A stretch of DNA of 64,000 nucleotides, from positions 28,880-92,879 of the forward strand of contig NZ_FMZO01000011.1 of the NCBI RefSeq assembly GCF_900101395.1. The letters run 5' to 3'. The translations under genes and the position numbers were made by a program. The first letter of the stretch is position 1; each line of letters starts with the position of its first letter. The notes below the pieces were generated by a model. It did not search any database. It worked only from the letters and a program-made list of their open reading frames with translations, and was not told the origin of the DNA. Below are positions 55,135 through 64,000 of the stretch, in pieces. The stretch comes from Niabella drilacis. Its GTDB lineage: Bacteria; Bacteroidota; Bacteroidia; Chitinophagales; Chitinophagaceae.

Positions 55135-57666
55135 TCAGGGGATCCTGAACCGCATACCGGCATACACCATCCGCCCCGTTACCGGTCCCCATATCAGAGA
55201 ACCATCGAAATAGGGGCTGAACGGGGTTTGCGCATCAATGATCCGGTATTCCTGTACATAATTGGTCAGGTTTTCGCCTCCCAGGTATACTTCCCATTGT
55301 TTGCTGAACTGCTTGCTAACCTGTGCTGCTACCTGGAAAAACGAAGGCGACCAGGTATCCATCTGTTTACCGGCGGGATTGGTTGCCGTATTCGGAATCC
55401 GTTTCCGGCTGAGCCATTGTGTGGTATAATCAAACTTCCATTTATTATGGGTTTCATAGGCCAGGTTTACAAAAGCCCGGTGTTTGGCCGTGAAGGGTTT
55501 ATCCAGCAATCCCTGCCTGTATTGCGTTTGCACTTCCAGCCAGCGGTAAGCCATACGGAGCTCCAGCTTGCGCAGCAGCTCATAGTTAAGCTCTGCCTGC
55601 ACACTGCTGGATACGGATTTGCCGTTTAAATTATAGAACTGGATGGCCTGGGGGCTGGCATCCACATCGGCCACGGTTTGATTGCGGAAGCGGGTCTGGT
55701 AGGCATCCAGGGCGATGGATCCTTTGCGATTGCCCAGGTTGAAATGGTGTATAAAATTAAGACCATAGTTCCAGGCTTTTTCCGGGTCCAGTCCATAGCC
55801 ATAAGAGGAGCCGGGATCCAGGATCTCATATTGCCGGGCACTGACAAACACTCCCACATTTTCAGCAAAAATATTACTGATGCGGAACCCGGATCCGCCG
55901 GATAACCGCAGGTTGGTTTTGGAATCGAAGTCATACTTCAGGTGCAGCCGGGGCGTGGTTATAAACCCGAACTGGTTGTGATGGTCCAACCGCAGCCCTG
56001 CAATGGCAGTAAACTTGTCCGAAGCAGTATAGGTATACTCAAAAAAAGCGCCCGGTACCATTTCGTTCCTTTTAAAAATACGCTGGTTAAAGGTCTCATT
56101 ATAGTTTTCGTTGGAGAAACTGAGGCCCGTGCGGAATTTATGATCCGTAGTGCCGATGATGGATTGATAAATAAAATTGCCATAAAGGGTCTTTTGTTTG
56201 CCATCGTAGGACGTTAACCCGTAATAGGCATTATTGGAATATTGACCGGCCGATAAGATCAGCCCCAGACTTTTATATTTATGCTGCGGAAAGACGTACC
56301 CCAGTTTACCGGTAAATCCGTATTGCTGCGCATCGATCCCCACTCCGTAATGGCTGGTGGTAAGCCGGTCGCGGTTCCGGTCAAAGTCCATTTGTCCTGC
56401 ATAACGCCGGTCATTCAGCGCCTTCAGCGCCAGCTGAACGATCCATCCGTTATTATCCATATACTTCCACCGGTTGATGATATTCCATTGCGATCCGGTG
56501 GGAAGATCTTTGAACCCATCCATATTGTGATCAATCTTCTTATTGCTGTAATTACCATGAGTGAGTAAAGCGGTACTCCATTTATCGTTCAGCTTTTGAG
56601 CCGTATTGATATTGGCCTCCAGGCGCCCCATGGTATTCACATAGGTGTTGACCAGCAGCTGTTCTGCATTATCCGGTTTCTTTTCCTCTACATTGATCTG
56701 ACCGGCAATGCTTTCATAACCGTTTACCACTGAGCCGGTTCCTTTGGTCAGTTGTATACCTTCGATCCAGGGACCGGGAATATAAGTAAGCCCGTAATGC
56801 GCCGTAAGGCCCCTGATCTCCGGGGCGTTTTCGGTAAGCAACTGGGTATAATTGCCCGATAATCCCAGCAGCTGGATCTGTTTTACACCCGTAACGGCAT
56901 CACTATAACTGACATCTACGGAAGGGCTGGTTTCAAAACTTTCCGAAAGATTGCAGCAGGCCGCTTTTGTTAGCTCTTTTGCGCCCATGTTCAGCGTGTT
57001 GAGGATGCTCATAGTAGATACAAACGTGGAGGGATTCCTGGAACTTACGATCACTTCTTTAAGATCACCGGTTGATGAGTTCTTTAAAATAATAGTGAGC
57101 ATGTCCGGCGTTTTTACGCTGATCGTATCTGACCGGAAACCTACATAGCTGATAGCGATATGGGTGGGCAGATCCGTTTCCAGGCGGAATACCCCGGTAC
57201 TATCCGTTACAAAATACTGGTTGGAATGCAGGCTTTTTACCGTGGCATCGGAAATGGGATTGAGCTTTCCCCTGGAGGTTTCTTCCAGCACCACACCGGT
57301 GATGACCTGCTTTTCCTTTGTAGCAGCAGTGTCGGCAGCACGATGATAATGGCAGCAGGCCGGCAGCGCCTGGTAAACCGCATCGGCGGCTTTGAAACGT
57401 TCATTATCATGACCGGCTTCTGCAATCGCTTTCAGGAGCTTTTCATCCGTTACTTTTGTAGAATCATAGCTTATGGTAAGCAGCTGGCTAATCGCATCCC
57501 ATGTAGCGGTACGGGCTTTATGATCGAGCGCTGCTGCCTCAATTCGTTCTTTGCACATTTCGCAGGCTCCCAGCACTTTAAGAGTTGTTGTCTTTATATT
57601 TTTTTGAGCAAGGGCTGGCTTTATAAACAATAAGAATAGGAAAAAAATAAGATATTTCTGGTTCAT
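55135..57666 (-). CDS. TonB-dependent receptor with N-terminal HMA domain
   Basis: An 843-aa outer membrane receptor. It has a signal peptide (to ALAQ, residue 21), an HMA-type metal-binding domain (TTLKVLGACEMCKERIEAAAL; Cys35, Cys38), then an ACCHYH cluster (Cys104, Cys105, His106, His108), a carboxypeptidase-regulatory-like domain (about 120-200), a plug (VIVSSRNPSTFVS ... IQLTKGTGSVVNGYESIAGQINVE) and a 22-stranded-type barrel ending RFRIP. The Cys-rich front end points to uptake or sensing of a soft metal such as copper (inference). Followed in the same operon direction by nothing; preceded by the HYC_CC_PP-like gene. Confidence 0.88.
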   Translation of the reverse strand: MNQKYLIFFLFLLFIKPALAQKNIKTTTLKVLGACEMCKERIEAAALDHKARTATWDAISQLLTISYDSTKVTDEKLLKAIAEAGHDNERFKAADAVYQALPACCHYHRAADTAATKEKQVITGVVLEETSRGKLNPISDATVKSLHSNQYFVTDSTGVFRLETDLPTHIAISYVGFRSDTISVKTPDMLTIILKNSSTGDLKEVIVSSRNPSTFVSTMSILNTLNMGAKELTKAACCNLSESFETSPSVDVSYSDAVTGVKQIQLLGLSGNYTQLLTENAPEIRGLTAHYGLTYIPGPWIEGIQLTKGTGSVVNGYESIAGQINVEEKKPDNAEQLLVNTYVNTMGRLEANINTAQKLNDKWSTALLTHGNYSNKKIDHNMDGFKDLPTGSQWNIINRWKYMDNNGWIVQLALKALNDRRYAGQMDFDRNRDRLTTSHYGVGIDAQQYGFTGKLGYVFPQHKYKSLGLILSAGQYSNNAYYGLTSYDGKQKTLYGNFIYQSIIGTTDHKFRTGLSFSNENYNETFNQRIFKRNEMVPGAFFEYTYTASDKFTAIAGLRLDHHNQFGFITTPRLHLKYDFDSKTNLRLSGGSGFRISNIFAENVGVFVSARQYEILDPGSSYGYGLDPEKAWNYGLNFIHHFNLGNRKGSIALDAYQTRFRNQTVADVDASPQAIQFYNLNGKSVSSSVQAELNYELLRKLELRMAYRWLEVQTQYRQGLLDKPFTAKHRAFVNLAYETHNKWKFDYTTQWLSRKRIPNTATNPAGKQMDTWSPSFFQVAAQVSKQFSKQWEVYLGGENLTNYVQEYRIIDAQTPFSPYFDGSLIWGPVTGRMVYAGMRFRIP

Positions 57667-57748
57667 GCATTTTGTTTTTAGAAAAAGTGGATACAGTAAT
57701 TACAGGAAGGATCAGGCTCCTGCCTGGGGATAGCAAAAACTGCTTTTT

Positions 57749-58138
57749 CTAAATTCTGAAAACGCTGAAAAGGATGGAACGCTCCCTGGGGCGCTGTTCC
57801 GGGGGATCAGCAGGTGGCAATGCCAGGACCGACATCACAGTTGACGCCGGTTGATTGCCGAACAGGGCAGGAGGGGTAATAAAAATACCCCCGGGCTGTG
57901 TCAGTGCCAAAACGGGGGACCCGCTTGTTTTTTGATCTGTGGAGACCGATGTACCGACTGTTTTATTTTCACAGCAGTTTTTTCCTTTTTGTACCGGGCA
58001 GTCCTTTGTTTCGGGAATATGAGACGTTAAGGAAACCGATTTTAATTTGCCGCAGCAATAGAAAAAATTCAGACTGACCCCGAAGGAAGCCAGACTGTAA
58101 AAAACCAGCAGGAGCAATATGGTCAGTTTCCGCAACAA
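57749..58138 (-). CDS. HYC_CC_PP-like small membrane/exported protein
   Basis: A 129-aa protein with an N-terminal hydrophobic segment (residues 5-24). Conserved Cys motifs follow: FYCCGKLKSVSL (variant of the HYC motif), DCPVQKGKNCCENK, and later a PP-containing stretch (TPPALFG, PPADPPEQRP). This is the order that gives the HYC_CC_PP family its name. Such proteins are regularly encoded beside TonB receptors with HMA domains, as here (82-bp gap), so a role in metal handling is likely (inference). A TATCTTTG element (58192-58199) lies about 54 bp upstream, marking the start of this operon. Confidence 0.78.
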   Translation of the reverse strand: MLRKLTILLLLVFYSLASFGVSLNFFYCCGKLKSVSLTSHIPETKDCPVQKGKNCCENKTVGTSVSTDQKTSGSPVLALTQPGGIFITPPALFGNQPASTVMSVLALPPADPPEQRPRERSILFSVFRI

Positions 58139-58191
58139 TGATACAACTGTTTATGATAACACCTGTTAAACAATGAAGGTCTGAAAAAGTT

Positions 58192-58199
58192 CAAAGATA
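58192..58199 (-). promoter_or_regulatory. -7 element of the metal-receptor operon
   Basis: TATCTTTG on the minus strand fits TAnnTTTG; the first gene of the operon (58138) starts 53 nt downstream. No TTG at the right -33 spacing. Confidence 0.4.
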
Positions 58200-58311
58200 G
58201 GTTCCCTCCGGGGAATTTAAGATTACCAATAAGAAATATTAAATGTAAAATTAAAAAGCTTCTGTTACCGTCCTGTAATCTTCGCTACCGAAACAAAACC
58301 GCCCTAATATC

Positions 58312-58893
58312 CTACATGCGCTTTAGCTGCTCATGTATGGCCATCACCTGCCCGATCAGGGATACGGTTTCGCCGTTATCAATTACAAAATGACAGCGGC
58401 GCATTTTTTCAGCATCATCCATTTGCTGTTGCATCCGCTCCCGTACCTGGGCTTCAGTGATGTGGCTGCGATCCATCGTGCGCCGGATACGCAATGCTTC
58501 GGGGGCTGTAACACCGATCATATAATCCATATACTGATCACTTCCGCTTTCAAAAAAAATAGCGGCCTCTTTTATGGCATAGGGACCAGTTTGCCGGGCA
58601 AACCATTCCTGGCTGTCGCGGATGGTAACGGGGTGTACAATGGCATTAAGCCGCCCGAGCTGTTCCGGGTTGCCAAATACTTTGGAGGCCAGCAGTGGGC
58701 GGTCCAGTTGGCCCGTCTTATAGGTATCCGCCCCAAATAACCCGGTAAGTTGTTCCCGTATCTCCGTGCTGGTGTTCATCAGCCTTTTTGCAGCAGCATC
58801 TGCGTCATATACCGGGATGCCCAGGGTATGGAATATGGATGCTACCAGCGTTTTGCCGCTCCCGATCCCGCCCGTAATACCTACTTTAAGCAT
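58312..58893 (-). CDS. coaE: Dephospho-CoA kinase
   Basis: Last step of coenzyme A biosynthesis: ATP-dependent phosphorylation of dephospho-CoA. The 193-aa P-loop kinase has GITGGIGSGKT (4-14), PVYDADAAAKRLM (substrate-binding DAD), LNAIVHPVTI and the lid motif RSHITEAQVRERMQQQM. The open frame extends to 58962, but those 23 residues come from a CACAGA repeat; ATG 58893 is correct. Same strand as yajC and nusB but separated from them by a terminator and a palindromic repeat. Confidence 0.94.
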   Translation of the reverse strand: MLKVGITGGIGSGKTLVASIFHTLGIPVYDADAAAKRLMNTSTEIREQLTGLFGADTYKTGQLDRPLLASKVFGNPEQLGRLNAIVHPVTIRDSQEWFARQTGPYAIKEAAIFFESGSDQYMDYMIGVTAPEALRIRRTMDRSHITEAQVRERMQQQMDDAEKMRRCHFVIDNGETVSLIGQVMAIHEQLKRM

Positions 58894-58911
58894 GAAGTTC
58901 GTTTTTCTAAT

Positions 58912-59093
58912 TTGCCGCAGAGCCACAGAAACACTGAATTTTTGATCCCTGTTTTCCGGCATTCACAGTAACGGATGATCAGGAACAAAGGTTTGTGGTA
59001 TTGCTTTCAACAAAAGTCCCTTGCTGTTCGCCCCCTCATTCGTCTCAATCTACAGGTCCAAAGCCTTCTGTGTCTCTGTGCCTCTGCGGCAGA
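58912..59093. repeat. Inverted pair of CACAGA repeats between yajC and coaE
   Basis: 58912-58942 (TTGCCGCAGAGCCACAGAAA...) and 59066-59093 (...TGTGCCTCTGCGGCAGA) are inverted relatives about 125 bp apart. They belong to the same style of genome-wide repeat as 12891-12936. Non-coding. Confidence 0.6.
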
Positions 59094-59102
59094 AAAATAA
59101 AA

Positions 59103-59132
59103 AACACGGCAAATATACTTCTTTGCCGTGTT
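59103..59132 (-). terminator. Intrinsic terminator after yajC
   Basis: Arms AACACGGCAAA / TTTGCCGTGTT, perfect 11-bp stem with an 8-nt loop, and A-rich sequence on the plus-strand left side (U-tract on minus). 45 bp after the yajC stop; separates yajC from coaE. Confidence 0.85.
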
Positions 59133-59177
59133 CCTGTTTTTGAATTATGTGACCCGCGGATTGCTAATTGCTGTTTG

Positions 59178-59516
59178 CTATTTGGCCGGGGGAGTGGTCC
59201 CCTTATTCAGCTGGGTGGTCCAGTCCATGCTGATCGCAGATTTTTCGATCTTGATATAGTTGCCCGGGCTCACTTCAATGCTCAGGGTTCCGTCTTCATT
59301 TACCTGGCTGATCTTACCGTGGATGCCGGCAATGGTTACTATTTTATCGCCTTTTTGAAGATCTTCGATAAATTTTTTCTGGTTTTTGGCTCTTTTTGCC
59401 TGCGGGCGGATGAAAAACAGCCAGAACACGATGATCATTCCAAACATAAAGATCATCGTTGTCATTGATCCAAACGGGCCGGGCGACGCCTGCGCCTGTA
59501 ATAATACATTTGTCAT
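59178..59516 (-). CDS. yajC: Preprotein translocase subunit YajC
   Basis: Small accessory protein of the SecDF-YajC complex in the inner membrane. The 112-aa protein has one N-terminal TM (about residues 17-35, FGMIIVFWLFFIRPQ) and the cytosolic family motif RPQAKRAKNQKKFIEDLQKGDKIVTIAGIHGKI. It follows the DUF1573 gene by 17 bp in the usual Bacteroidota order nusB - DUF1573 - yajC. A strong terminator follows. Confidence 0.94.
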   Translation of the reverse strand: MTNVLLQAQASPGPFGSMTTMIFMFGMIIVFWLFFIRPQAKRAKNQKKFIEDLQKGDKIVTIAGIHGKISQVNEDGTLSIEVSPGNYIKIEKSAISMDWTTQLNKGTTPPAK

Positions 59517-59533
59517 TTCTATTTACGCTTTGA

Positions 59534-59992
59534 TTAGTTAACTACTTCTACTTTAAAATTTAAAACGGTTTCTGTAAACGGTTTGGTATTGGCATGTACC
59601 GTCATATTTTTGTTGTGGGAACCCTCAGCCTGGCCTGCGCTGTTGAATTTGGCCACTACTTTTCCTTCCTCGCCCGGCAAAATGGGCTTCTCAGGCTTTT
59701 CACCCACCGTACATCCGCAACCGGGGCTTACGGAAGCGATCACCAGGGGCTTATCGCCGGTATTCTTGATCGTGAAGGGGATCTCAACAACCTGTCCTTT
59801 CTTTACCTTACCCACATCTTTAAAGGTAGAATCGACCCATACAGCTGTTGTAAAATTTGCGGAGTCAGCCAGCGCCTTTTCCTTTTGTGCTGTTGCTACG
59901 CTGTCTCCAGAAGCTTCACCGGCTTTCCCGGAAGTACTCTTACAAGCGATAAGTGTTGCCGCTGCAACAAAAATGAGTAAACCCTTTTTCAT
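59534..59992 (-). CDS. DUF1573-domain lipoprotein
   Basis: A 152-aa lipoprotein (lipobox LIACKST, Cys17). It has one DUF1573 immunoglobulin-like domain: TFKDVGKVKKGQVVEIPFTIKNTGDKPLVI, then SVSPGCGCTVGEKPEKPILPG with the family CGC motif. Function is unknown though the family is widespread in Bacteroidota, commonly in this place between nusB and yajC. It is separated from nusB by 167 bp with a possible TAAGTTTG element (60117-60124, minus strand), so it may have its own promoter. Confidence 0.88.
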   Translation of the reverse strand: MKKGLLIFVAAATLIACKSTSGKAGEASGDSVATAQKEKALADSANFTTAVWVDSTFKDVGKVKKGQVVEIPFTIKNTGDKPLVIASVSPGCGCTVGEKPEKPILPGEEGKVVAKFNSAGQAEGSHNKNMTVHANTKPFTETVLNFKVEVVN

Positions 59993-60159
59993 CAGTTTAA
60001 TTTTTTAAGTTTCTAATGGTCTTCCCGAATGTCCGGGCGAACTCCGCAAAAGAATGATACTCCATCAAGAAAGAGCCTTTCTGCTTCGTTTCCTTTGTAT
60101 TATTTTTTTGGAAATGCAAACTTAGTTCAAAATGAGCACGGAGCCATCACATTTTTTGT

Positions 60160-61089
60160 TCAGGCCTTTTTATAGTCTGTTTTCTTTAAACGGCCTTCCT
60201 GTACCAGCTCTTTATGAATATTATCAAGAATCCCGTTTACAAAATGTCCGCTTTGGGCAGTACTGTACTCTTTGGCAAGATCAATGTATTCATTGATGGT
60301 AACTTTGGGCGGAATGGTTTCAAAATAAAGGAACTCGGCAACCCCCATTTTCATGATCACCATATCCAGCAGGGCGATCCGCTCGGGGTCCCAGTTCTTT
60401 AGTTTGGGAGTAATGAACTCCAGCAGATAGTCGTTCTTATCAAGAACCGTTGCCAGGAGCTGCTGCGCAAAACGGGCCTTATCCGTACTTACAATTTCCT
60501 GGAATTTTGCCGATCCGGGCTTGTGCAGGTAAGCCTGGAGCAACTGCACCACCATTTCACCGTCATCACTCCAGTTGGAAAAGAGCTCTTCAATATGACT
60601 GATAAAGTCTTCGTTTCCGAGCATATAGTCATTCAGGATAAATTCAAAGATCTTCCGGTCCTCCTGTTTGCTCTGCTGATTTATAGATATATAATGATGA
60701 TATTCAGATGTTTTTGTGAGTTGGTTATAAATTTTCTTTACCAGCTCTTCATCTATCATATTTTCAGGCTTATCCTTTTTCAGCTGTTCTTCCAGTTGCT
60801 TATCTTCGAGGATCTGCCAAAGCAGGCCACTACCTGCCAGTTTGGTATTTACATTCAGATCGTGTGCAGAAGGAATATATTTGCTGGCCCGTTTATGTGC
60901 GTCTTTTTCTGCATACCGCGCGATCTGCGTTATAAAGTAAATCAGGTATACAAACAGGCTGCGGGTTTGGTTAAAATGCTGATCTAAAATTTTGGAAGGA
61001 CTGGGTACTTTACTGTTCTGTTCGGTTTCTGTGCTGCACGCGTAGAGGGTTTGCATCACTTTAACCCGGATATTTCTTCTGCTAATCAT
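60160..61089 (-). CDS. nusB: Transcription antitermination factor NusB (long form)
   Basis: Component of the rRNA antitermination complex. The 309-aa protein begins with the NusB signature ISRRNIRVKVMQTLYAC and ends with the conserved C-terminal core ERIALLDMVIMKMGVAEFLYFETIPPKVTINEYIDLAKEYSTAQSGHFVNGILDNI. About 150 middle residues are extra compared with the E. coli protein (139 aa); this long form is usual in Bacteroidota. Divergent from groES (244-bp spacer). Confidence 0.94.
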   Translation of the reverse strand: MISRRNIRVKVMQTLYACSTETEQNSKVPSPSKILDQHFNQTRSLFVYLIYFITQIARYAEKDAHKRASKYIPSAHDLNVNTKLAGSGLLWQILEDKQLEEQLKKDKPENMIDEELVKKIYNQLTKTSEYHHYISINQQSKQEDRKIFEFILNDYMLGNEDFISHIEELFSNWSDDGEMVVQLLQAYLHKPGSAKFQEIVSTDKARFAQQLLATVLDKNDYLLEFITPKLKNWDPERIALLDMVIMKMGVAEFLYFETIPPKVTINEYIDLAKEYSTAQSGHFVNGILDNIHKELVQEGRLKKTDYKKA

Positions 61090-61333
61090 TGATTGAATGA
61101 ACTCTTTTTGCGGCTGCGAAGATAGTTGATTTATACCTTATTGAAGAAAAAACCGGTGTAAAATGCAATTTTGGCAGGAATAGGGAAGAAGTCGCTCGTT
61201 TTACCCCCCGGAATGTCCTTTAAACTGAAAAAATTTCATTTACCTGAGGGATGGCATACTATTTATGCTACATTAGCAGCCCAAAATTTTCATTTTGGCA
61301 CTTTAAATTAAATTTTTAAAAAACAATACGATT

Positions 61334-61615
61334 ATGGCTAAAAAGACAACTGTTACCCCTCTGCATGACCGGGTAATTGTAAAACCAGCAGCAGCAGAAG
61401 AAAAAACAGCAGGTGGTATCATTATTCCGGATACTGCCAAAGAAAAACCCCAGCGTGGTACTGTAGTGGCCGCGGGTCCTGGTAAAAAAGACGAGCCCGT
61501 TACAGTAAAACCCGGCGACACCGTATTATATGGTAAATATGCCGGTACCGAGATCCAGATCGGTGGCGAAGATCTTTTAATTATGAGAGAAAGCGATATC
61601 CTGGCGATTGTATAA
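61334..61615 (+). CDS. groS: Co-chaperonin GroES
   Basis: A 93-aa heptameric lid of the GroEL chaperonin. Family motifs: [32 protein letters not shown] (mobile loop) and the C-terminal [28 protein letters not shown]. First gene of the groESL pair; the promoter region (61090-61333) has no perfect TAnnTTTG and no CIRCE-like inverted repeat that I could see, so the mode of heat regulation is open. Confidence 0.98.
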   Translation: MAKKTTVTPLHDRVIVKPAAAEEKTAGGIIIPDTAKEKPQRGTVVAAGPGKKDEPVTVKPGDTVLYGKYAGTEIQIGGEDLLIMRESDILAIV

Positions 61616-61660
61616 TCTCCTGTAACGATTTTAAAAAATGACGAGTAGTAACCGGAACGT

Positions 61661-61710
61661 ACAAGTGTGCGACGCAAGATTGCTGACAGTAATTCAACAG
61701 CCGGGTACAA
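61661..61710. repeat. Dispersed intergenic repeat, copy B (groES-groEL spacer)
   Basis: ACAAGTGTGCGACGCAAG...AGTAATTCAACAGCCG, related to 20638-20689. It is followed by a short tandem CAAAAATCTGAAATCTAAA / CAAAAATCTAAAGTCTA (61708-61745). Makes the groES-groEL gap unusually long (137 bp). Confidence 0.5.
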
Positions 61711-61725
61711 AAATCTGAAATCTAA

Positions 61726-63393
<1,668 letters not shown>

Positions 63394-63448
63394 TAGCCAT
63401 CAGCTATCAGTCATTAGCTATCAGCAGGAAATACTCCTGTTTAAAGAT

Positions 63449-63482
63449 AAAAAATGCTCATCGCAAGATGGGCATTTTTTTT
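63449..63482 (+). terminator. Intrinsic terminator of groESL
   Basis: Stem AAAAATGCTCATC / GATGGGCATTTTT with a GCAA loop (one G-U pair), followed by TTTTTTTT. 56 bp after the groEL stop. Confidence 0.9.
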
Positions 63483-63540
63483 GGGCCTGAGGCAGTGGTG
63501 TAGCGCCCGCCAGTGTTCCGGCTATTCGCTATACTCCAGT

Positions 63541-64000
63541 GTCCCACAGATATCCACAGACTGTTTTAATCTTTCTGTGTAAGTCCGCGAAATCCGTGAG
63601 CAACCCCAGCGGGTCCACAAGCAGGAAGGTCTCTTACAGATGCCTCAGATATTCACAGAACGTTTTAATATATCCGTGTAAATCCGCGAAATCCGTGAGC
63701 AAAACCCAGAGGTCCACAAGCAGGAAGGTCTCTCACAGATGCCTCAGATATCCACAGACTGTTTTAATCTTTCTGTGTAAGTCTGCGAAATCCGTGAGCA
63801 AAACCCGGCGGGTCCACAAGCAGGATGCTCTCTCACAGATGCCACAGATGTTCACAGACTCTTTTAATCTTTCTGTGCAAATCCGCGAAATCCGTGAGCA
63901 AACCCAGCGGGTCCACAAGCAGGAAGGTCTCTTACAGATACCTCAGATATCCACAGACTCTTTTAATCTTTCTGTGTAAATCCGCGAAATCCGTGAGCAA
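63541..64000. repeat. Tandem repeat array, unit 99-100 bp, running off the window
   Basis: CCGTGAGCAA recurs at 63594, 63693, 63792, 63892 and 63991, so the period is 99, 99, 100 and 99 bp. Each unit contains ATCCACAGACTGTTTTAATC, TTTCTGTGTAA, TCCGCGAAATCCGTGAGC and GGTCCACAAGCAGGA. At least 4.6 units are present. Because 99 is a multiple of three, part of it stays open as an apparent 146-aa frame, which is an artefact. Confidence 0.95.

Noticed and set aside
61090..61333. CIRCE/HrcA operator before groES
   Set aside because: No TTAGCACTC-N9-GAGTGCTAA-like inverted repeat is visible in the spacer.
63539..63979. Open frame of 146 residues at the right end
   Set aside because: It is the translation of the 99-bp tandem repeat (33 codons per unit), so it stays open by arithmetic; no start context, signal or fold.
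63541..64000. CRISPR array
   Set aside because: The whole 99-bp unit is conserved; there are no short repeats separated by variable spacers and no cas genes.

Overview
The window looks like chromosomal DNA of a member of the Bacteroidota, most likely family Chitinophagaceae. This is inferred from several features: SusC/TonB-type outer membrane receptors and 6-bladed beta-propeller proteins, a SUF-only Fe-S operon, a NADP isocitrate dehydrogenase of the homodimeric type, a long (about 300 aa) NusB, promoter-like TTG-N20-TAnnTTTG elements, and the absence of strong Shine-Dalgarno sequences. GC content is medium. No rRNA, tRNA, CRISPR array, prophage or transposase gene was seen. Accessory DNA consists mainly of small non-coding repeats: two MITE-like elements, a 157-bp duplication, several dispersed intergenic repeats, and a tandem array of about 99 bp running off the right edge.

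Layout. 1-4071: 3' part of an RND efflux permease and its outer membrane channel. 4134-5434: a small outer membrane barrel and an AlkA-type DNA glycosylase. 5435-6458: repeat-filled spacer. 6459-10052: probable copper locus with a small secreted Cys protein, an MbnP-like lipoprotein, an MbnH-like di-haem enzyme and an outer membrane protein with a CDICGCG start. 10059-14249: tyrosine catabolism (homogentisate dioxygenase, divergent from 4-hydroxyphenylpyruvate dioxygenase and an aminotransferase). 14311-22211, minus strand: small lipoprotein, then the suf operon, read as sufB, a four-helix-bundle insert, sufC, sufD, sufS, a secreted protein, sufE, a sufT-like gene and an Rrf2 regulator. 22445-27008: outer membrane barrel, an NfeD-like plus flotillin pair, and a secreted Gfo/Idh/MocA oxidoreductase.

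27626-29757: selD and selU/mnmH, enough to make 2-selenouridine in tRNA. 29891-36387: an AraC regulator with a metal-binding-like N-terminus, divergent from a 1,924-aa alpha-2-macroglobulin-like protein that carries a SusC-type plug. 36740-42293: secreted glycosidase-like protein, AlkZ-like glycosylase, isocitrate dehydrogenase and a divergent Crp/Fnr regulator. 42695-48106: RlpA-like protein with a structured leader, S41 peptidase, SWIM/SNF2 helicase. 48175-52333: an AT-richer outer membrane barrel plus beta-propeller pair. 52642-54960: aldolase and a cryptic kinase-like protein. 55135-58138: HMA-domain TonB receptor with an HYC_CC_PP-like partner. 58312-61089: coaE, yajC, a DUF1573 lipoprotein and nusB. 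61334-63393: groES-groEL.

The points most worth a second look are the MbnP/MbnH locus, the macroglobulin-plug fusion whose stop codon lies inside a MITE, the kinase-like protein at 53833-54960, the four-helix gene inserted in the suf operon between two repeat tracts, and the HMA/TonB receptor pair. All functional calls come from reading motifs; no database search was possible.
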